A stretch of DNA of 64,000 nt from Epiperipatus broadwayi (GCA_028023455.1 JAQFVV010012513.1:310001-374000); one strand, 5' to 3'; positions 23,529-34,505 are shown, counted from the stretch's first letter. The notes: a model not told the origin generated them from the letters alone. Numbers and translations: made by a program.

Positions 23529-24007
23529 TAGGAAGAATTGTTCTGATTTGTAAGCTGTTTTCACTATTTAATCCTTTCCTTAAAATAGACAATGCTTCAT
23601 CATATTATACATTTGTGAATAAACTTTCCATATCAAAGCTTATCAATATGTCTATTCTTTCAGTTTTCATATTATAGATTGATTAAAATCCTTGACAGAT
23701 AGTTGTGCCTTGTATGCCAAATGACTAAGAACTTTGATAAGATGGCAAACTTTGACAAGGTGGATTTTAAGAATTAACAGTTAGGTTTTAATGAAACATT
23801 ATTTATGGATGTTACACAGAATATAAAGATGGGGAAATTTGCTGAAATACAATGTGAATTTACTTACTTCTCAATCACTGAAGTATCTGCAATGCTTTCT
23901 GGGTAATACTTTTAACATTGTACTTTATATTGGATTTTTGCCATAGCCTGCTGTGAGGAGCTCTTGTATTTTATTATAATAATCAGTTATATCCATTATA
24001 ATTATAG

Positions 24008-25560
24008 CACTGCTTCCTGCTGATAAAGGCAGGAATATTGTTGCAATGGTTACAACTGATTATGATAACAAAGTGCAGGAACTCCTCACAGCAGGCCAAT
24101 ACAGAAAAGTGCAAAAAATCTGATACTGAGTACAGAAACAAAGTTACAAGCATGACTCAGAAAACATTGTAGGTACATCAAAGATTCAGAACAATGTAAA
24201 CTAATATGATATTTTGGCAAAAGTCTTCATCTAAACTCCATAAAAATCATGTTTCATTAACATCTAATGTTAGTTCTAGAAATTCATCTCGCCAAAAATT
24301 TGTCAAGATTTTTGCTCAAAGTTTTTGGTCTTTGGCATACAATACGTAGTCTTTTGTCAGAGATTCAAAGCAGTTTGAATGATTAATCAAGTCCATGAAA
24401 CATGGAAGACCATGTGACTAAGAAATATCTATTGTAAGGGAAAGATTCTTCTTATTGATAGTATAATGGTATTATTAACATTCTGTATAACATCACCATA
24501 CTTTTAATACAAAATGGAATTTTTCAACAAAATCAAAGGATGGCTATAGGTTCATTAGAGTAACCATGGTTAGAAATATTTACATGAAAGATACCACAAT
24601 TATAAATACAACTCCATATTCACCTAAGGTTTGGCTTCACTATTTTAATGATATATTTGGATTTAGCCACATAATGAAGCACTATTGTAGAGGTTCTGAA
24701 CACATACCAGCAACATATCCTCTTTAATTATATTCACAATAGAATCTGGATAAGAACAAAAATTGACACTCTTAGATGTTATTGTGTCAAGACTCTCTCA
24801 AGGCAAAATAAAAATTACAGTTTTCTGAAAACCTATATATACAGAAAAAAACACTTTGTGTATATATCCAATCACACCACAAACACAAAACATGGGATTA
24901 TATCAACAGTATGTAACAAAGCAAAATAAGCTTGTCCAAAAACCAGTGATTTTGGAAAAATAAAAGACTTATATAGAACAACCTCTTATGAAGAATGATT
25001 ATCCATCAGCTGGCATTAAGATAACCTTGGATAGGCAGCAAAAACAATCATCAAAGTAACAAAACATTTATTGGTACTCTAGGGTGCTCATACATACCAG
25101 AAATAGCAAACAGGTTAAAGAAAATCTGTAGCCAATATAACATCAGAACATCTTTCCAGGGCTATACTACTCTAAGAGGAATTCTAATATCTACAAAGCC
25201 TAAACATGAAATGTTGAAAACAAAAACTGCATCTACAAAATACCATGTGAATATGGAAAGATGTATTTTGGTGAGACTATTTGCCCCATTGAAAATCACT
25301 TAAAAGGACACAAACAGAGGATTAGAAAAGAAAAAAATAGATGTTTCTAAAGTAGCAGAACATGTATGTACCAATGGATATATGTTTTATTGGTAAATAT
25401 ATATATAGAGAGAAAAAAGTTCAAAGACGAAAACTCAAAAAAGCTATTAGGATGTTAATAATAAACAACCCCATTAATCAACTTGCTTTGATAATACCTA
25501 AATATCTGGAAGGCACTAATAAATTTGGTTCTTAAAGAAAAGTGGGGAAATCAGTGGAAT
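24008..25560 (+). mobile_element. Penelope-like element (PLE), plus copy
   Basis: A second PLE in the opposite orientation, starting only about 10 bp from the 5' side of the minus copy. Pieces in order: LPADKGRNIVAMVTTDYDNK and VQELLTAGQYRKVQKI (24015-24110), IFQQNQRMAIGSLE (about 24510-24555), VWLHYFNDIFGFSH (motif C, 24641-24652; YFDD has become YFND), IPEIANRLKKICSQYNIRTS (about 25095-25155), IYKIPCEYGKMYFGET and NHLKGHKQRIRKEK (GIY-YIG endonuclease, 25231-25330), and VAEHVCTNGYMFYW. Frames are broken and the motif C Asp is lost. The 3' side is followed by the same flank (25575-25870) as the minus copy. Confidence 0.8.
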
Positions 25561-25574
25561 CTCATAGATAAGCA

Positions 25575-25870
25575 TGAAAATTTGTATTGACTATTGCCTT
25601 TGGCAGAATGGTCCATTTGGTCCGAGTGTTATCTTAAATTTTAATATTTAGGAACTAATACTTCAGATTCAATTCCTATACTAGTATTATCATTGGTCAG
25701 GACAGCACCATCTGAAGATAGAAGAATAATACAACTCAAAATATTATATATTTACTAACATGAGCGTTATTACAACAGTTCAATGTAATTATAAAACATA
25801 AATAAAAGTTTACAAAAATTTTTAAATTAATTCATAATTTAGTATTAGGTGATGGAAATTGCCAGACTGA
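25575..25870 (+). repeat. tRNA-like SINE or PLE 3' flank, plus copy
   Basis: Same order as the minus-strand 21905-22145 copy: a tRNA-like head (ttggcagaatggtccatttgg, with cagattcaattccta as a B-box candidate), then gtcaggacagcaccatctg, then a tail with aacagttcaatgtaat and ggtgatggaaattgcc. Confidence 0.5.
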
Positions 25871-26060
25871 ACATCATCAACAAGCATGGTGAATATTAAT
25901 AAAGGCAAATACTATTTTTCTCCACAATGTTCACATTGGTGAAAGTTTTTTAAAATATTTGGCTTTCAATTAATGGCTGTTTGCTAAATATGTTATTTTC
26001 GAGTGTAGTTTCTATGTTCATGTCATTTTTTTGCACACCCAACACAGTAATAAAATAATT

Positions 26061-26768
26061 TAGTACTTGTGACTTTTCAAATAAACCAAGATGGCAGCTC
26101 ATATTTTTGTTAAATATACAGTTTCAGGGCCCCCAAAAATGTTTACAAAAAAAGTGCCTGCCATGACATATCATATTTATTAATTACATGTTTTTTCTTA
26201 TAATTGTTATTTTTAAAAAAGAAATCATTGTGGAAAAATTAATTACAATGTGTACAGTTAATTTTCTTTTGGATTAACTTATTAACAGAAAAATGAAAAT
26301 ATATATATATAAATACAATATTTATGCTTTATTCATGTTGTGGGCATGCAATCATATTGCGCCCATTAGTGCACACTTTTTTGAGAGGACAGGATCTCAT
26401 AGCTTTAAAAAGAGATCATAGCAGCGTGTTTTGTGACATAAAGATCCCAAATTTTTATTATTATGACAATTTACCACAAAACTGCTGACAGAAAAAAAAC
26501 ATGCTGAATTGATCAAAACTACGACAATGTTAAGATCATCTTGCATTCACTTCTCACATTATAATATAAGTAAAACAAATTGAAACAACACTTCATAATG
26601 AAATTTATCGGAATTTGTTTCTTTTTTTAAATTTAATAATTGATTCCTTAATTTTGTTTTAATTTAACAACTAACATATCTTCTGTAGAATATAGGCCCT
26701 CAAAATGGTACATTTATTAAAAATAGGGCTGCCATCTTGGTTTACTTGAAAACTAACAAGTACCTAAA
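26061..26768. mobile_element. MITE-like element with 'aagatggcag' inverted ends
   Basis: The left end (26061 on: gtacttgtgacttttcaaat and ccaagatggcagc) and right end (26620-26768, reverse-complemented: gtacttgttagttttcaagt and ccaagatggcagc) are inverted repeats of at least 70 bp. Both continue into a gagggcc or agggccc block. The interior is A+T-rich and non-coding. A third copy of this end, in plus orientation, lies at 27504-27630. Confidence 0.65.
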
Positions 26769-27176
26769 ATTTTTATCAGTTAAATTATCTTATTTTCATG
26801 TTTTCAATTCTATTATATTATTTTACTGTTTTTGATTTTTTATGAAAAATATAATACGTATTGATCACTTTATTATTGTTTATTTTGATAAGCTATGCTT
26901 TTCCAATTACCTTTTTATATTCACATCTTTTACAGATAATAACTTTGATTGTGATTAATTATTTATGTTTCTTACTTGATTTTTGATAACAGGTTCCCGA
27001 ATATTTTTTTACAAAGTTTTATAAGATTGTTGTTTTTAAATGTCATTATCTCTGCAATTGTTTTTTTTTCACGTTTCAGAAGTATAAAAAATATATATTA
27101 GTAATTTAAAGCACTTTTACTATATGTATTCTTTGTGAAGAATTTTCATCTATTCTTTTTTATAAATTTTTATAGG

Positions 27177-27332
27177 GTGGATAAATAGATATTTAGATGA
27201 ATAGACATATATAAATAAATACATAGATAGATAAGAAGATGAGTCTGTAGATAAGTAGGTTAGTAGATAAGTATGTAAGTAGGATAGATAGTTATGTAGG
27301 GAGGTAGATAGGAAGATAGCTAGTTAGATACA
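27177..27332. repeat. Imperfect GATA-type microsatellite
   Basis: About 155 bp of degenerate 4-bp units (gata, gtag and agta mixed), for example agatagataagaag and gtagataagtatg. Confidence 0.8.
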
Positions 27333-27503
27333 CAAATATTTTTACTAATAAAAGATGTCATATGCACTATTTTTTTTATGTGAGAACATGCTATAGTGTG
27401 ACATTACGTTACTTTTTCAAAGAAGCTATAAGCAAATTTCAAAAAAAAATATTGGGTACAACTTTAAGGTAAGAGAATTCAAAATAAGAGAATTTACAGG
27501 GAA

Positions 27504-27630
27504 ATACTTGTTAGTTTTTAAACAAATAAGATGGCAGTCCGTATTTTTGATAAACGTACAGTTTTGAGGGCCTATAATCTCCAAAAGATATGTTAGTTGT
27601 TAAATTAAAACAAAATTAATAAAAATAACT
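27504..27630 (+). repeat. Third copy of the 'aagatggcag' element end
   Basis: Shares aaatacttgttagtttttaa, aagatggcag, gttttgagggcctataatct and gatatgttagttgttaaatt with the right arm of 26061-26768. It may be one end of a second element reaching back to the inverted copy at 26620-26768. Confidence 0.6.
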
Positions 27631-27899
27631 CCTGCTTCAATTTTAGAATAATCAGTAATAAAAACAAAACTAAAATAAAATTCAGCAAACTCTTAACACA
27701 GGATTTGTGGGTAAAAAATAATTTTGAAAATAACCAATTTTGAAATAAATATATTAAAGATACATCTTATATTAGTATAAAAGAAATTCTTTAGACATTC
27801 TTTTATGAAAATTATTCAATAGTTCCATTGTTGGTTTTTCAATGAAATGGATGGTTGAATTGTTGGAAGAATGAGAAGATTGAAGCCCATTCATTAAAG

Positions 27900-28115
27900 T
27901 TTAAAGAAATGCTATCTTAATATAAGCTGAACACTAATTGTATGTATGTACAGAGATTATGGCCTGGCCTAACTGATGAAAGCTGCTTCTGCATGGAATA
28001 TGTATATTAGGCATCATTCATCTTTTTTGCATGTGTGTGGGCATGTGAGTTGGTTGTTTGAGATGGAGTGGAGAATGAATATTGACTGAATATCCTAAGT
28101 TCAAATTCTCCTATT
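27900..28115 (+). mobile_element. Retrozyme-like repeat, family B copy 6 (partial)
   Basis: Has the hammerhead-like segment, then gcatgtgtgtgggcatgtg and a B-box-like gttcaaattctccta, in the order seen on the minus strand of the 41-kb copies. More diverged than the others and missing the first part. Confidence 0.55.
27968..28011 (+). ncRNA. Hammerhead-like motif with compensatory helix I
   Basis: The core CTGATGA is intact at 27973-27979 and GAA follows at 27996-27998, but the next base is T instead of A. Helix I pairs cctaa (27968-27972) with ttagg (28007-28011). In the other copies these arms are ccaa and ttgg, so both sides have changed together. Helix II is reduced to about 3 bp (tgc at 27984 with gca at 27991). 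Confidence 0.5.
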
Positions 28116-28977
28116 TACTATAAGAAACATTCAAGATAGATGAATTACATATTCAATGGTTTGTTACTTGGGGACTTCAAAAGAAATTTGAGTACTGGGG
28201 GATAACACAAGCACAATCATAGGCCTTGAAATCTGGAGTCCATCATTCTATCACCACACTAAACCATGCAGCACACCATTTCTACTTAGCTCATTGTTTG
28301 ACAACAGTTTCAAGGAAACTTCCTTCATCAGCTGCACAAACAATAATACAATCAACCCAATTTATACTAAATTAATGGCTACCTTAAAAATATATTCTGC
28401 AGGGAGTTCTATTCTGATCATGATTATGATTATTAACTCTTTTATTTGGATTCTTCTTCCGTCCTCTTTTTTCTTTTTCTTTTTTTTTCTTTCTTCTTAT
28501 TTTATAAAATTTTAATTTTTAATATCATTTTGCATCAAGAGATGGAGCCACACACACACAAAAGAAACAACAATAACCAATTTGTATGTGTTGCTTTTAA
28601 TTTTTTATTTTTAGATGAAGTTTAATTTACTTTGTTTTTTCTTTAAAAACATACAATTTGATAAAAATATGTAAGTAAACATTTTTTGAACTTTAATTAT
28701 AATTAGCATTTATTAATAATTATTATTGTATATATAATTAAAGATAATAATTATTTTATCAATTTTTTAAAATTTGATGTTACCACTAAAAAAATTGCAA
28801 GTATTCAAATAGTTTTATTTTTTATAAAAATACTTTAAAACAGTTTCTTTTTTTCTCATTTAATTTTGAAACATACACTTTAAGAAAGATTATATAAATA
28901 CATTTTCTTTAACAAAATATATTTTAAAAATTAGGACTGAATGCTCATTTTTAAACATAAATGTGTTTTTTTCTTAA
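28116..28977. other. Low-complexity, pyrimidine tract
   Basis: Includes a T/C-rich tract at 28455-28515 that creates a spurious frame, and A+T-rich filler. No feature recognised. Confidence 0.4.
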
Positions 28978-29005
28978 AACACAAACAAACAAACAAACAA
29001 ACAAA
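28978..29005. repeat. (acaa)n microsatellite
   Basis: About seven perfect tetranucleotide units. Confidence 0.9.
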
Positions 29006-29219
29006 AGAATTATTTTACTGTGTTAACTACTTAAAGGATTATTTATGTAAATGACACTTGGAATTTCAAAAAAGAACTCTTTAACAATAATTGTATGCTG
29101 GTTAGTTTCAGTTAATTTCCATTATCTAATATTAATTGTTAAATATCTTTGAAAATTTCAAGCAATATTTAGCCTTTTAAAATACATTCAATTGTTATTA
29201 ATTATACATGGGTTAGTAT

Positions 29220-29300
29220 ATATCACAAATCAAGTGGCTCTTCTTCAGGTATTGCACACCTGACAAATGACAATACTAGCTTGGGAATTGAACCTAGTTC
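29220..29300 (-). repeat. Partial copy of the PLE 3' flank / SINE block
   Basis: On the minus strand: aggttcaattcccaagctag, then gtcaggtgtgcaatacctg, like 25660-25710. A plus-oriented piece of the same family tail follows at 29495-29560 (agattagatgatgg-type block, aaatagtcaaacatatattg). Confidence 0.5.
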
Positions 29301-29735
29301 TTTAGATTCATGAATTCTGTACCTTTTTAAATTCAATATTGACAAATATAAAGGTCCAGGTGGTTTAATTATGCTAATGCAGTGACTGGTCAGTCGAGAA
29401 ATTCTTGAAAAATAAAAAATTATATCACTTAAAACATTACAGTATATATTAATCTGTGTATTTCTAGCAGTTAAATGTATTTGAAAAGTTTAAATGAAGT
29501 TTAAATTTTTCTAAAAATGTTAACAGATAGTATTAGATGATGGAAATAGTCAAACATATATTGCATTACTATTAAAATAACAATGTTACAAACTTTCAGA
29601 CAATCACTAAGTAATAACTTCTTTAACCTACAATGGTTACAATGTAGTTTTGTAACATAAAGACTATAAGCAGTATCTCATACTGCTCTTAAGAACAATA
29701 TTGTTTTATATAATTATCTGTCCAAATTTGATTTT

Positions 29736-30005
29736 TTATTATAAGCATTATTTATAATAACTATTAAAATATTTGTGTAATAAAATTAAAAAATTTAGCC
29801 ATAAAATTACAAAAATAGACAATTAAAATTACTTTTGTTTAGAATAGCTTCTCAGTTACTATAATAAAATAAATTTGCCTTTTATTATTGTAAGCATTAC
29901 TTACAATAAGTATTACAACATTTGTCTAAACTAGAAAAAAATAGTGACAATTTGCAAAAGTTGAAAAAAATTATTTCCATTTAGTCTATAAGTGGCCTGA
30001 GATTC
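29736..30005. repeat. Diverged tandem duplication, ~147-bp unit
   Basis: Unit 1 (29736-29882) and unit 2 (29883-30005) share tttattataagcattattta / tttattattgtaagcatta, then aatatttgtgtaa / aacatttgtctaa, and later blocks. Confidence 0.6.
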
Positions 30006-30600
30006 TGCTAAATCCAAAAAAGGAGGTGTAAAACTTATATTACACGAGTTGAATTCAAATTTGATTTTTGCAAAATAAACATACATAGGAAGGTGCTGAG
30101 ATGAATCCCTGTCAAATTAATTTTTTTTTTTTTTTACAAATTAAGGTATTTGATACCTGTATCATCACATATTGGTTGTAACCATTGTGGGCTATATTGT
30201 ACCAGTCGAAAGACGTCCACCACCTAAACTGCAAATTGGGTCCAAACTCAGCTGAACCAAACTGAATTCAAACCCAACTCACCAGCTCAGATGAGTAGAA
30301 ATCTAAATCGATGGCACAGTGCTATGCGCCAAGAAACTAGCTCAATGGTTGGTGAGGATTAGAGACCCCTGAACTGACACTAATATCGGATAATTAATTA
30401 ACTTAAGATACTTTTTTAAATCGAATCATATGTGTATGTTCGGGTTGCCAACACAGACAGTGAGCATTAACATTAAAATAATTATGAATAAAAGACTTAA
30501 GAAACCAAGTGTGTTTAGAAAATATTTAATAATAATAGTTTGTTTTGTTTGAGTTTTAAATAATGATTATATTAATCACTTCTAACCTTTAACAGAGTTT
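30006..30600. other. Unassigned sequence
   Basis: 30205-30370 is less A+T-rich and holds short repeated phrases (ccaaactcagctgaaccaaac, aaacccaactcacc), but I cannot identify it. A T run lies at 30120-30135. Confidence 0.35.
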
Positions 30601-30892
30601 ATAATTATAATAAGAGTGGCGGCCCTTATTATATGCCAATGAATATTACGCAATATTTGAAAGTCTATGTCTATGCCCCCAACAAGAAATAAAAGGCAGT
30701 AAAGGTATTCATTAGTAAAGGAAATTATTACTCTAATTTTATATGAAAGAATGTGATATTTATTTTCACATTCGCAAATCCATTCATGAAGAGCAAGATA
30801 TGTATTTTAGGGCATAACTTTAATCTTTATTAGAAAACTTATTTAATTTGAGATAACTGATAATTTGTTCGACTTTAACTGAAATCACTTCG

Positions 30893-31180
30893 TCATGAAT
30901 TACGAGCATCAGAGCGGGCTTTACCGGAACAGACAGGCAATGGTGCTGACGAATTATGAGCTATAAAATAAAATTGAAAGACGATAGCTGGTCGATAATC
31001 AAAGTCCCATGGTGGCTTGCATCTGACAAGTCTTATGCCCTTTAGGTAGACATGAAACACGGAAAGCCAGGCCGAGTCATAACTATGAGCCTTGGTGTTC
31101 CAAAGATAACATGAACAGGAGAGGAAGTGCTTTCTTCCTCGATAATTTAAAATGACAGAAATATTATCATGGACAAGCAT
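30893..31180 (-). CDS. Unrecognised 95-codon frame
   Basis: Open from an ATG at 31180, starting MLVHDNISVILNYRGRKHF and with a cysteine-containing SCSCYLW stretch. It lies in the CpG-bearing segment, where codon-like composition differs from the surrounding A+T-rich sequence. I do not recognise it, and there is no neighbouring gene to give context. It may be spurious. Confidence 0.2.
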   Translation of the reverse strand: MLVHDNISVILNYRGRKHFLSCSCYLWNTKAHSYDSAWLSVFHVYLKGIRLVRCKPPWDFDYRPAIVFQFYFIAHNSSAPLPVCSGKARSDARNS

Positions 31181-31581
31181 GCAAAACGAACGATAGCCCT
31201 ATGCCAGCAATGTTGAAGATGATGACTTGATAGCCACCATTTGGAAAATAAAACCCAATTATAGAATGCTCTATGCGATGACTTGATCAAATGAATTAAA
31301 GTCAAACGAGCTTTTGACTAACATTATTTTAAAGTATTTTTAAATCATATTAATTATGCCCCAATCATCATGCCCTTCCTGAACCTTAATAGAAAATAAC
31401 AAAGTTGAATTAGAATATATTTATTTGATTTCTTTATCAGCCCTTTTGCAAAAAACATTTTAACATTATATAAGAATAACTAAATATTGGTGAACACGAG
31501 AAAATAGCTGGGGCATAGATTGGAAATGGAGCTAATAATTTATTATTAGCCAATTATAAAAATAGTAAACATGTAATAATT

Positions 31582-31706
31582 TCTTTCGACTCGATGATTG
31601 ATAGAACTTATAAATTTAATTCTAATGGGCGAGGACTACTATTAGAATTAATATTATATTATTTGCGTGAGGCAAATAGAACAAAGGAGCTCATCGAGTC
31701 GAAGGA
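31582..31706 (+). other. Nested inverted repeats forming a three-way junction
   Basis: Outer stem: 31585-31597 pairs exactly with 31691-31703 (13 bp, ttcgactcgatga with its complement), extendable by t-a, c-g and one T-G wobble to 16 bp. Inside are two independent hairpins: 31616-31626 with 31641-31651 (11 bp perfect, 14-nt loop) and 31660-31666 with 31672-31678 (7 bp perfect, 5-nt loop gtgag). A plus frame also runs through (MIDRTYKFNSNGRGLLLELI). It could be a structured RNA, a replication or transposition end, or chance. Confidence 0.55.
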
Positions 31707-31810
31707 TTATTGGCATATAATAAAAAATAAACGATATATAAAAAATAATCACACAATAAATATCTATAGTATAGTAAATGAACCGCCATCGTAAAAAAGG
31801 AAGTAAAGTT

Positions 31811-32389
31811 TAAAGACTAAAGATTGAGAGAATTTATATAAATTTAAAATAGCATAAATAAAAGGTTTTATAAAGATTATTACATGATAAATGAAAAGAG
31901 CTCTTAAGGGAAGTGTAAAATAAAGTTCAGAAACTGGCCAGAAAGTTTAAGGTTCATTATGGAAGTATACTACCCATTTTTTCTGGGGCTGGTTCCCTTA
32001 GTTTACATGTCCAGGTTGGTAAAAAACGTAGGCATGCACTCGGTCAATTACTTGAACAGCATTTTATTTGATTTTGGCAGCAAGATTTGTCTGGAAAGAA
32101 TTTAGCAGCTTCATTGAAGATTTCAGGGGACTTCAGGAACAAGAGCCAGATTCCTGATGTTTTAGTCCTTCACCATGATTGAAACACTATTTAAACTTAT
32201 GATTTTTAAACGCATAGAGTTCACTGCACTTCTCTACAACAAAGATGGCTTTTTTTCTCCAAACTTTTCAGAGCTATATATCCTGTCCTCTGATGCCTTC
32301 AGGCTAGCGCTTCTTATTATCAATGTTTTTAGATTTACTGGTTGTTTTTAGATACATTCCTTCGATAAGGCTTTCAAACTTATTAACTT
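31811..32389. other. No recognisable feature
   Basis: Mixed A+T-rich sequence. 31990-32340 is somewhat less A+T-rich with no clear frame. Confidence 0.35.
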
Positions 32390-32419
32390 GAATTCATTTT
32401 CTAATTAGAAAATGAATTC
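32390..32419. repeat. Perfect 30-bp palindrome
   Basis: Self-complementary with no spacer (gaattcattttctaa and its complement). Further imperfect inverted phrases (aattagaaaa / ttttctaatt) continue to about 32482. Confidence 0.9.
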
Positions 32420-33452
32420 TTAAAATCAGAAAATGATTTTAATTAGAAAATCTTTATCTTTTTTTCTAATTAATAAAACTTTAACTATTGTTTTTGGAAA
32501 GGGAAAATCTGAAAGCTTATTGAAAGAATGTAGCTTTTAATCAATAAAACTTTAGCAAATTATTTAAAAATAAAATCAAACATTCTCGACGCAATGAAAC
32601 TTTCGAACAATTATATATATTTAAAATTTACAAATATATACGCACAATCCATGCAGTTATAATTTATAAATTCATGAATAATTCTACCATGAATTTTAAT
32701 AGAATTGATCAATTTAAATCTGAAACTAATTAATTTTAATACACCTTTATGAAATAAGTTATTCTTTATGGAAATTAGCGTGGATTTAACATATAAATCC
32801 CCATTGCATCGGAAATTTAAGGTTAGTACTAGGGTTTGAAGTGGGCTTATGGCTAGATGTCATGAAGCTAGGATCGAACTCAGATCTGACTGCTTTAATA
32901 TATATATATATAAAAGTAATAAAGTTTATAAGAAAATGCAATTGCTGTATAATTTCTACCTATCCAAGATAGAATTCTATGTGTATTTTCCAAGTATAAA
33001 AAGAACATAATAAAGACACATATTTTGTATTTTCATTTTATAGTAAAACTAGTATAAACTGCTCAATATAACTATGATTCAAGCATGATAGGATTTCTTA
33101 TTACTGGTGTTAGAGTTGTCACAGTTAATAAGGGAGTGTTGTCTGTTACAGACTTTGTCAGCTACTCAGTGACAATATTTACAATTTAGAGTTGGTCTAT
33201 TATTACAATATTTCATATCTTAATTAAATAATGAAATACTAATAGATTTCTTACATAATGTTATTTGTAATAATTATAAAAGTATCCTTTGACTTCGTTT
33301 TCAAACTCAGTTAGGAATTAAAAGTGTTGCAAACATATTAGGATTTTGCTTAACTGGCTGTAACTAATCTAAATAGTTATTAAATTATGTATTTAAATGG
33401 ATATCAATCTTTTTCTAGTTATAAGGTAAAACAAATGGGGAAATAATCATAT
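32420..33452. other. No recognisable feature
   Basis: A+T-rich. A weak tRNA-like B-box phrase (minus strand, gagttcgatcctag) lies near 32870-32885, with a (TA)n run after it at 32900-32912. Confidence 0.35.
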
Positions 33453-33468
33453 AAAAACAGTACTACCT
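33453..33468. repeat. 16-bp target-site duplication, left copy
   Basis: aaaaacagtactacct, repeated exactly at 33572-33587. Confidence 0.9.
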
Positions 33469-33571
33469 GTCTTGCATTGGTGGTCGAGAGGTCAGCGCGA
33501 CTCCCTTGCACTTGCAGGCAGTTGCCCGGGTTGCGGGTTCGTGTCCCGGCCGATGCTATGACACTTAAAAA
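33469..33571 (+). mobile_element. tRNA-derived SINE, full copy 4
   Basis: The tRNA-like body 33474-33556 (83 nt) has an intact 7-bp acceptor stem (gcattgg with ccgatgc, one G-T), an A-box-like ggtcgagaggtcagcg, a type II variable arm and the T-loop/B-box gcgggttcgtgtcccgg. It ends gctatgacac and an A run. A perfect 16-bp duplication flanks it. With copy 1, it shows the family is about 105 bp and recently active. Confidence 0.88.
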
Positions 33572-33587
33572 AAAAACAGTACTACCT
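33572..33587. repeat. 16-bp target-site duplication, right copy
   Basis: Exact repeat of 33453-33468. Confidence 0.9.
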
Positions 33588-33806
33588 CACATTTGACTCC
33601 TTTGGTGAATAATGTATTTTCCATTATAGTTTAGCTATTCAGTGGTATTAAGTGTGTTTTCATATAATTATTTTATGTATAGTTATGTGATTTAATGTAA
33701 ACCTATTCGTGGAATAAACTAGTCTGAATTCATCACTAAAATAATTCACTGGTGAGATTTCTAAAGAATAATTTTTATATGAATGTGTAAATAATGCCTA
33801 CTTTTT

Positions 33807-33876
33807 TATATCAATGCCAATTTATTTTATCTGATAGATCATCTTTTGCTTAACAAAATACATTGGCATTGATATA
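33807..33876. repeat. Hairpin with 15-bp perfect arms
   Basis: 33807-33821 pairs exactly with 33862-33876 (tatatcaatgccaat and its complement), with a 40-nt loop. A run of G follows at 33882-33891. Confidence 0.85.
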
Positions 33877-34314
33877 ACGGTGGGGGGGGGGGTATTTACA
33901 AGTTCATTTAAATTTTTTTATTTACAAGTTTAGTTAAATAATTCCTTTGGAATCTTGCTTCTGAATTAACTTAGTAGCATATTTGGACTTGTTTGTCTAT
34001 GAATTGGTTTATATTCTTAGTATTCATTACATATTTGATAAGATGTAAAAATATTTACCTGCTCATTAAAGTTACTAGGATTTAAGGTAAATGTTTCAAA
34101 AATGTTCTCTTTTAATTTTGTTTCTATCCTTTGTATAATTGTTCATAAATACTGTTTTCTACATTCATCTTTTATCTCGTTGCTGCTTTTAGTTTTTAAC
34201 TTTAGAACATTTTTTCATCTTACTACTTCTACATGTGTGTTTAACTAGCAAATCTATTTCTCCTACTGCAGTTCTGTGATCTCATGTAAACTTTAATAAA
34301 TAATAGAGATCATG

Positions 34315-34505
34315 TAGTTGTGATTAAACCATCAAACATCACACAATCACCATCATTTATGCATACACAAGCTGTTTACACACAGAAAAACTCTCCATAT
34401 AATAGGCACTAGATAGAGATTTTATTCACAAACCTTCCTGCATCCATTAATTACTCTGGCTTGCACTGTGTGGTGTTACTGTATGGAGAGTTTTGCCTGT
34501 GTGTA
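34315..34505. mobile_element. Foldback repeat family S, copy 1
   Basis: Ends share aacatcacacaatcaccatc on the left and, inverted, tatggagagttttgcctgtg with actctccatata. Internal blocks include taggcactagatagagattt and attactctggcttgcactg. Other copies: 44145-44250, 49853-50060, 50256-50420, 56087-56330 and 59886-60294. Confidence 0.65.

Larger units (their letters stand above)
22480..23998 (-). mobile_element. Penelope-like element (PLE), minus copy, interrupted
   Basis: A retroelement encoding a reverse transcriptase joined to a GIY-YIG endonuclease. In translation order: TDYYNKIQELLTAGY (about 23990-23940), ISFDMESLFTNV with EALSILRKGL (RT motif A region, about 23650-23570), FFQQNQRMDK (about 23340), VWFSYVDRTFVV (motif C, 23230-23247; the second Asp of YVDD is Arg), KLHFTENPHIWGKYLAYTF with LWNRVKEVCS (22989-22840) and a GIY-YIG part with CHYEICKCGRMYICET (about 22570-22525). 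Two tRNA-derived SINEs interrupt it. Frameshifts, stops and the motif C change show it is dead. Confidence 0.8.
30601..31810. other. CpG-bearing segment of unknown origin
   Basis: CpG dinucleotides are rare in most of the window but frequent here (for example 30925, 30950, 30990, 31070 and 31587-31593). Frames: minus 31180-30893 (95 codons) and plus from about 31520 through 31794. Neither product is recognised. Inverted phrases tctatgcccc (30667) and ggggcataga (31511) bracket much of it. It could be a younger mobile element or the edge of a host gene. Confidence 0.35.

Noticed and set aside
10601-33556. The four tRNA-like sequences as functional tRNA genes
   Set aside because: They have A-rich tails, flanking target duplications and stem mismatches, and are dispersed as SINEs; no clean anticodon arm could be drawn.
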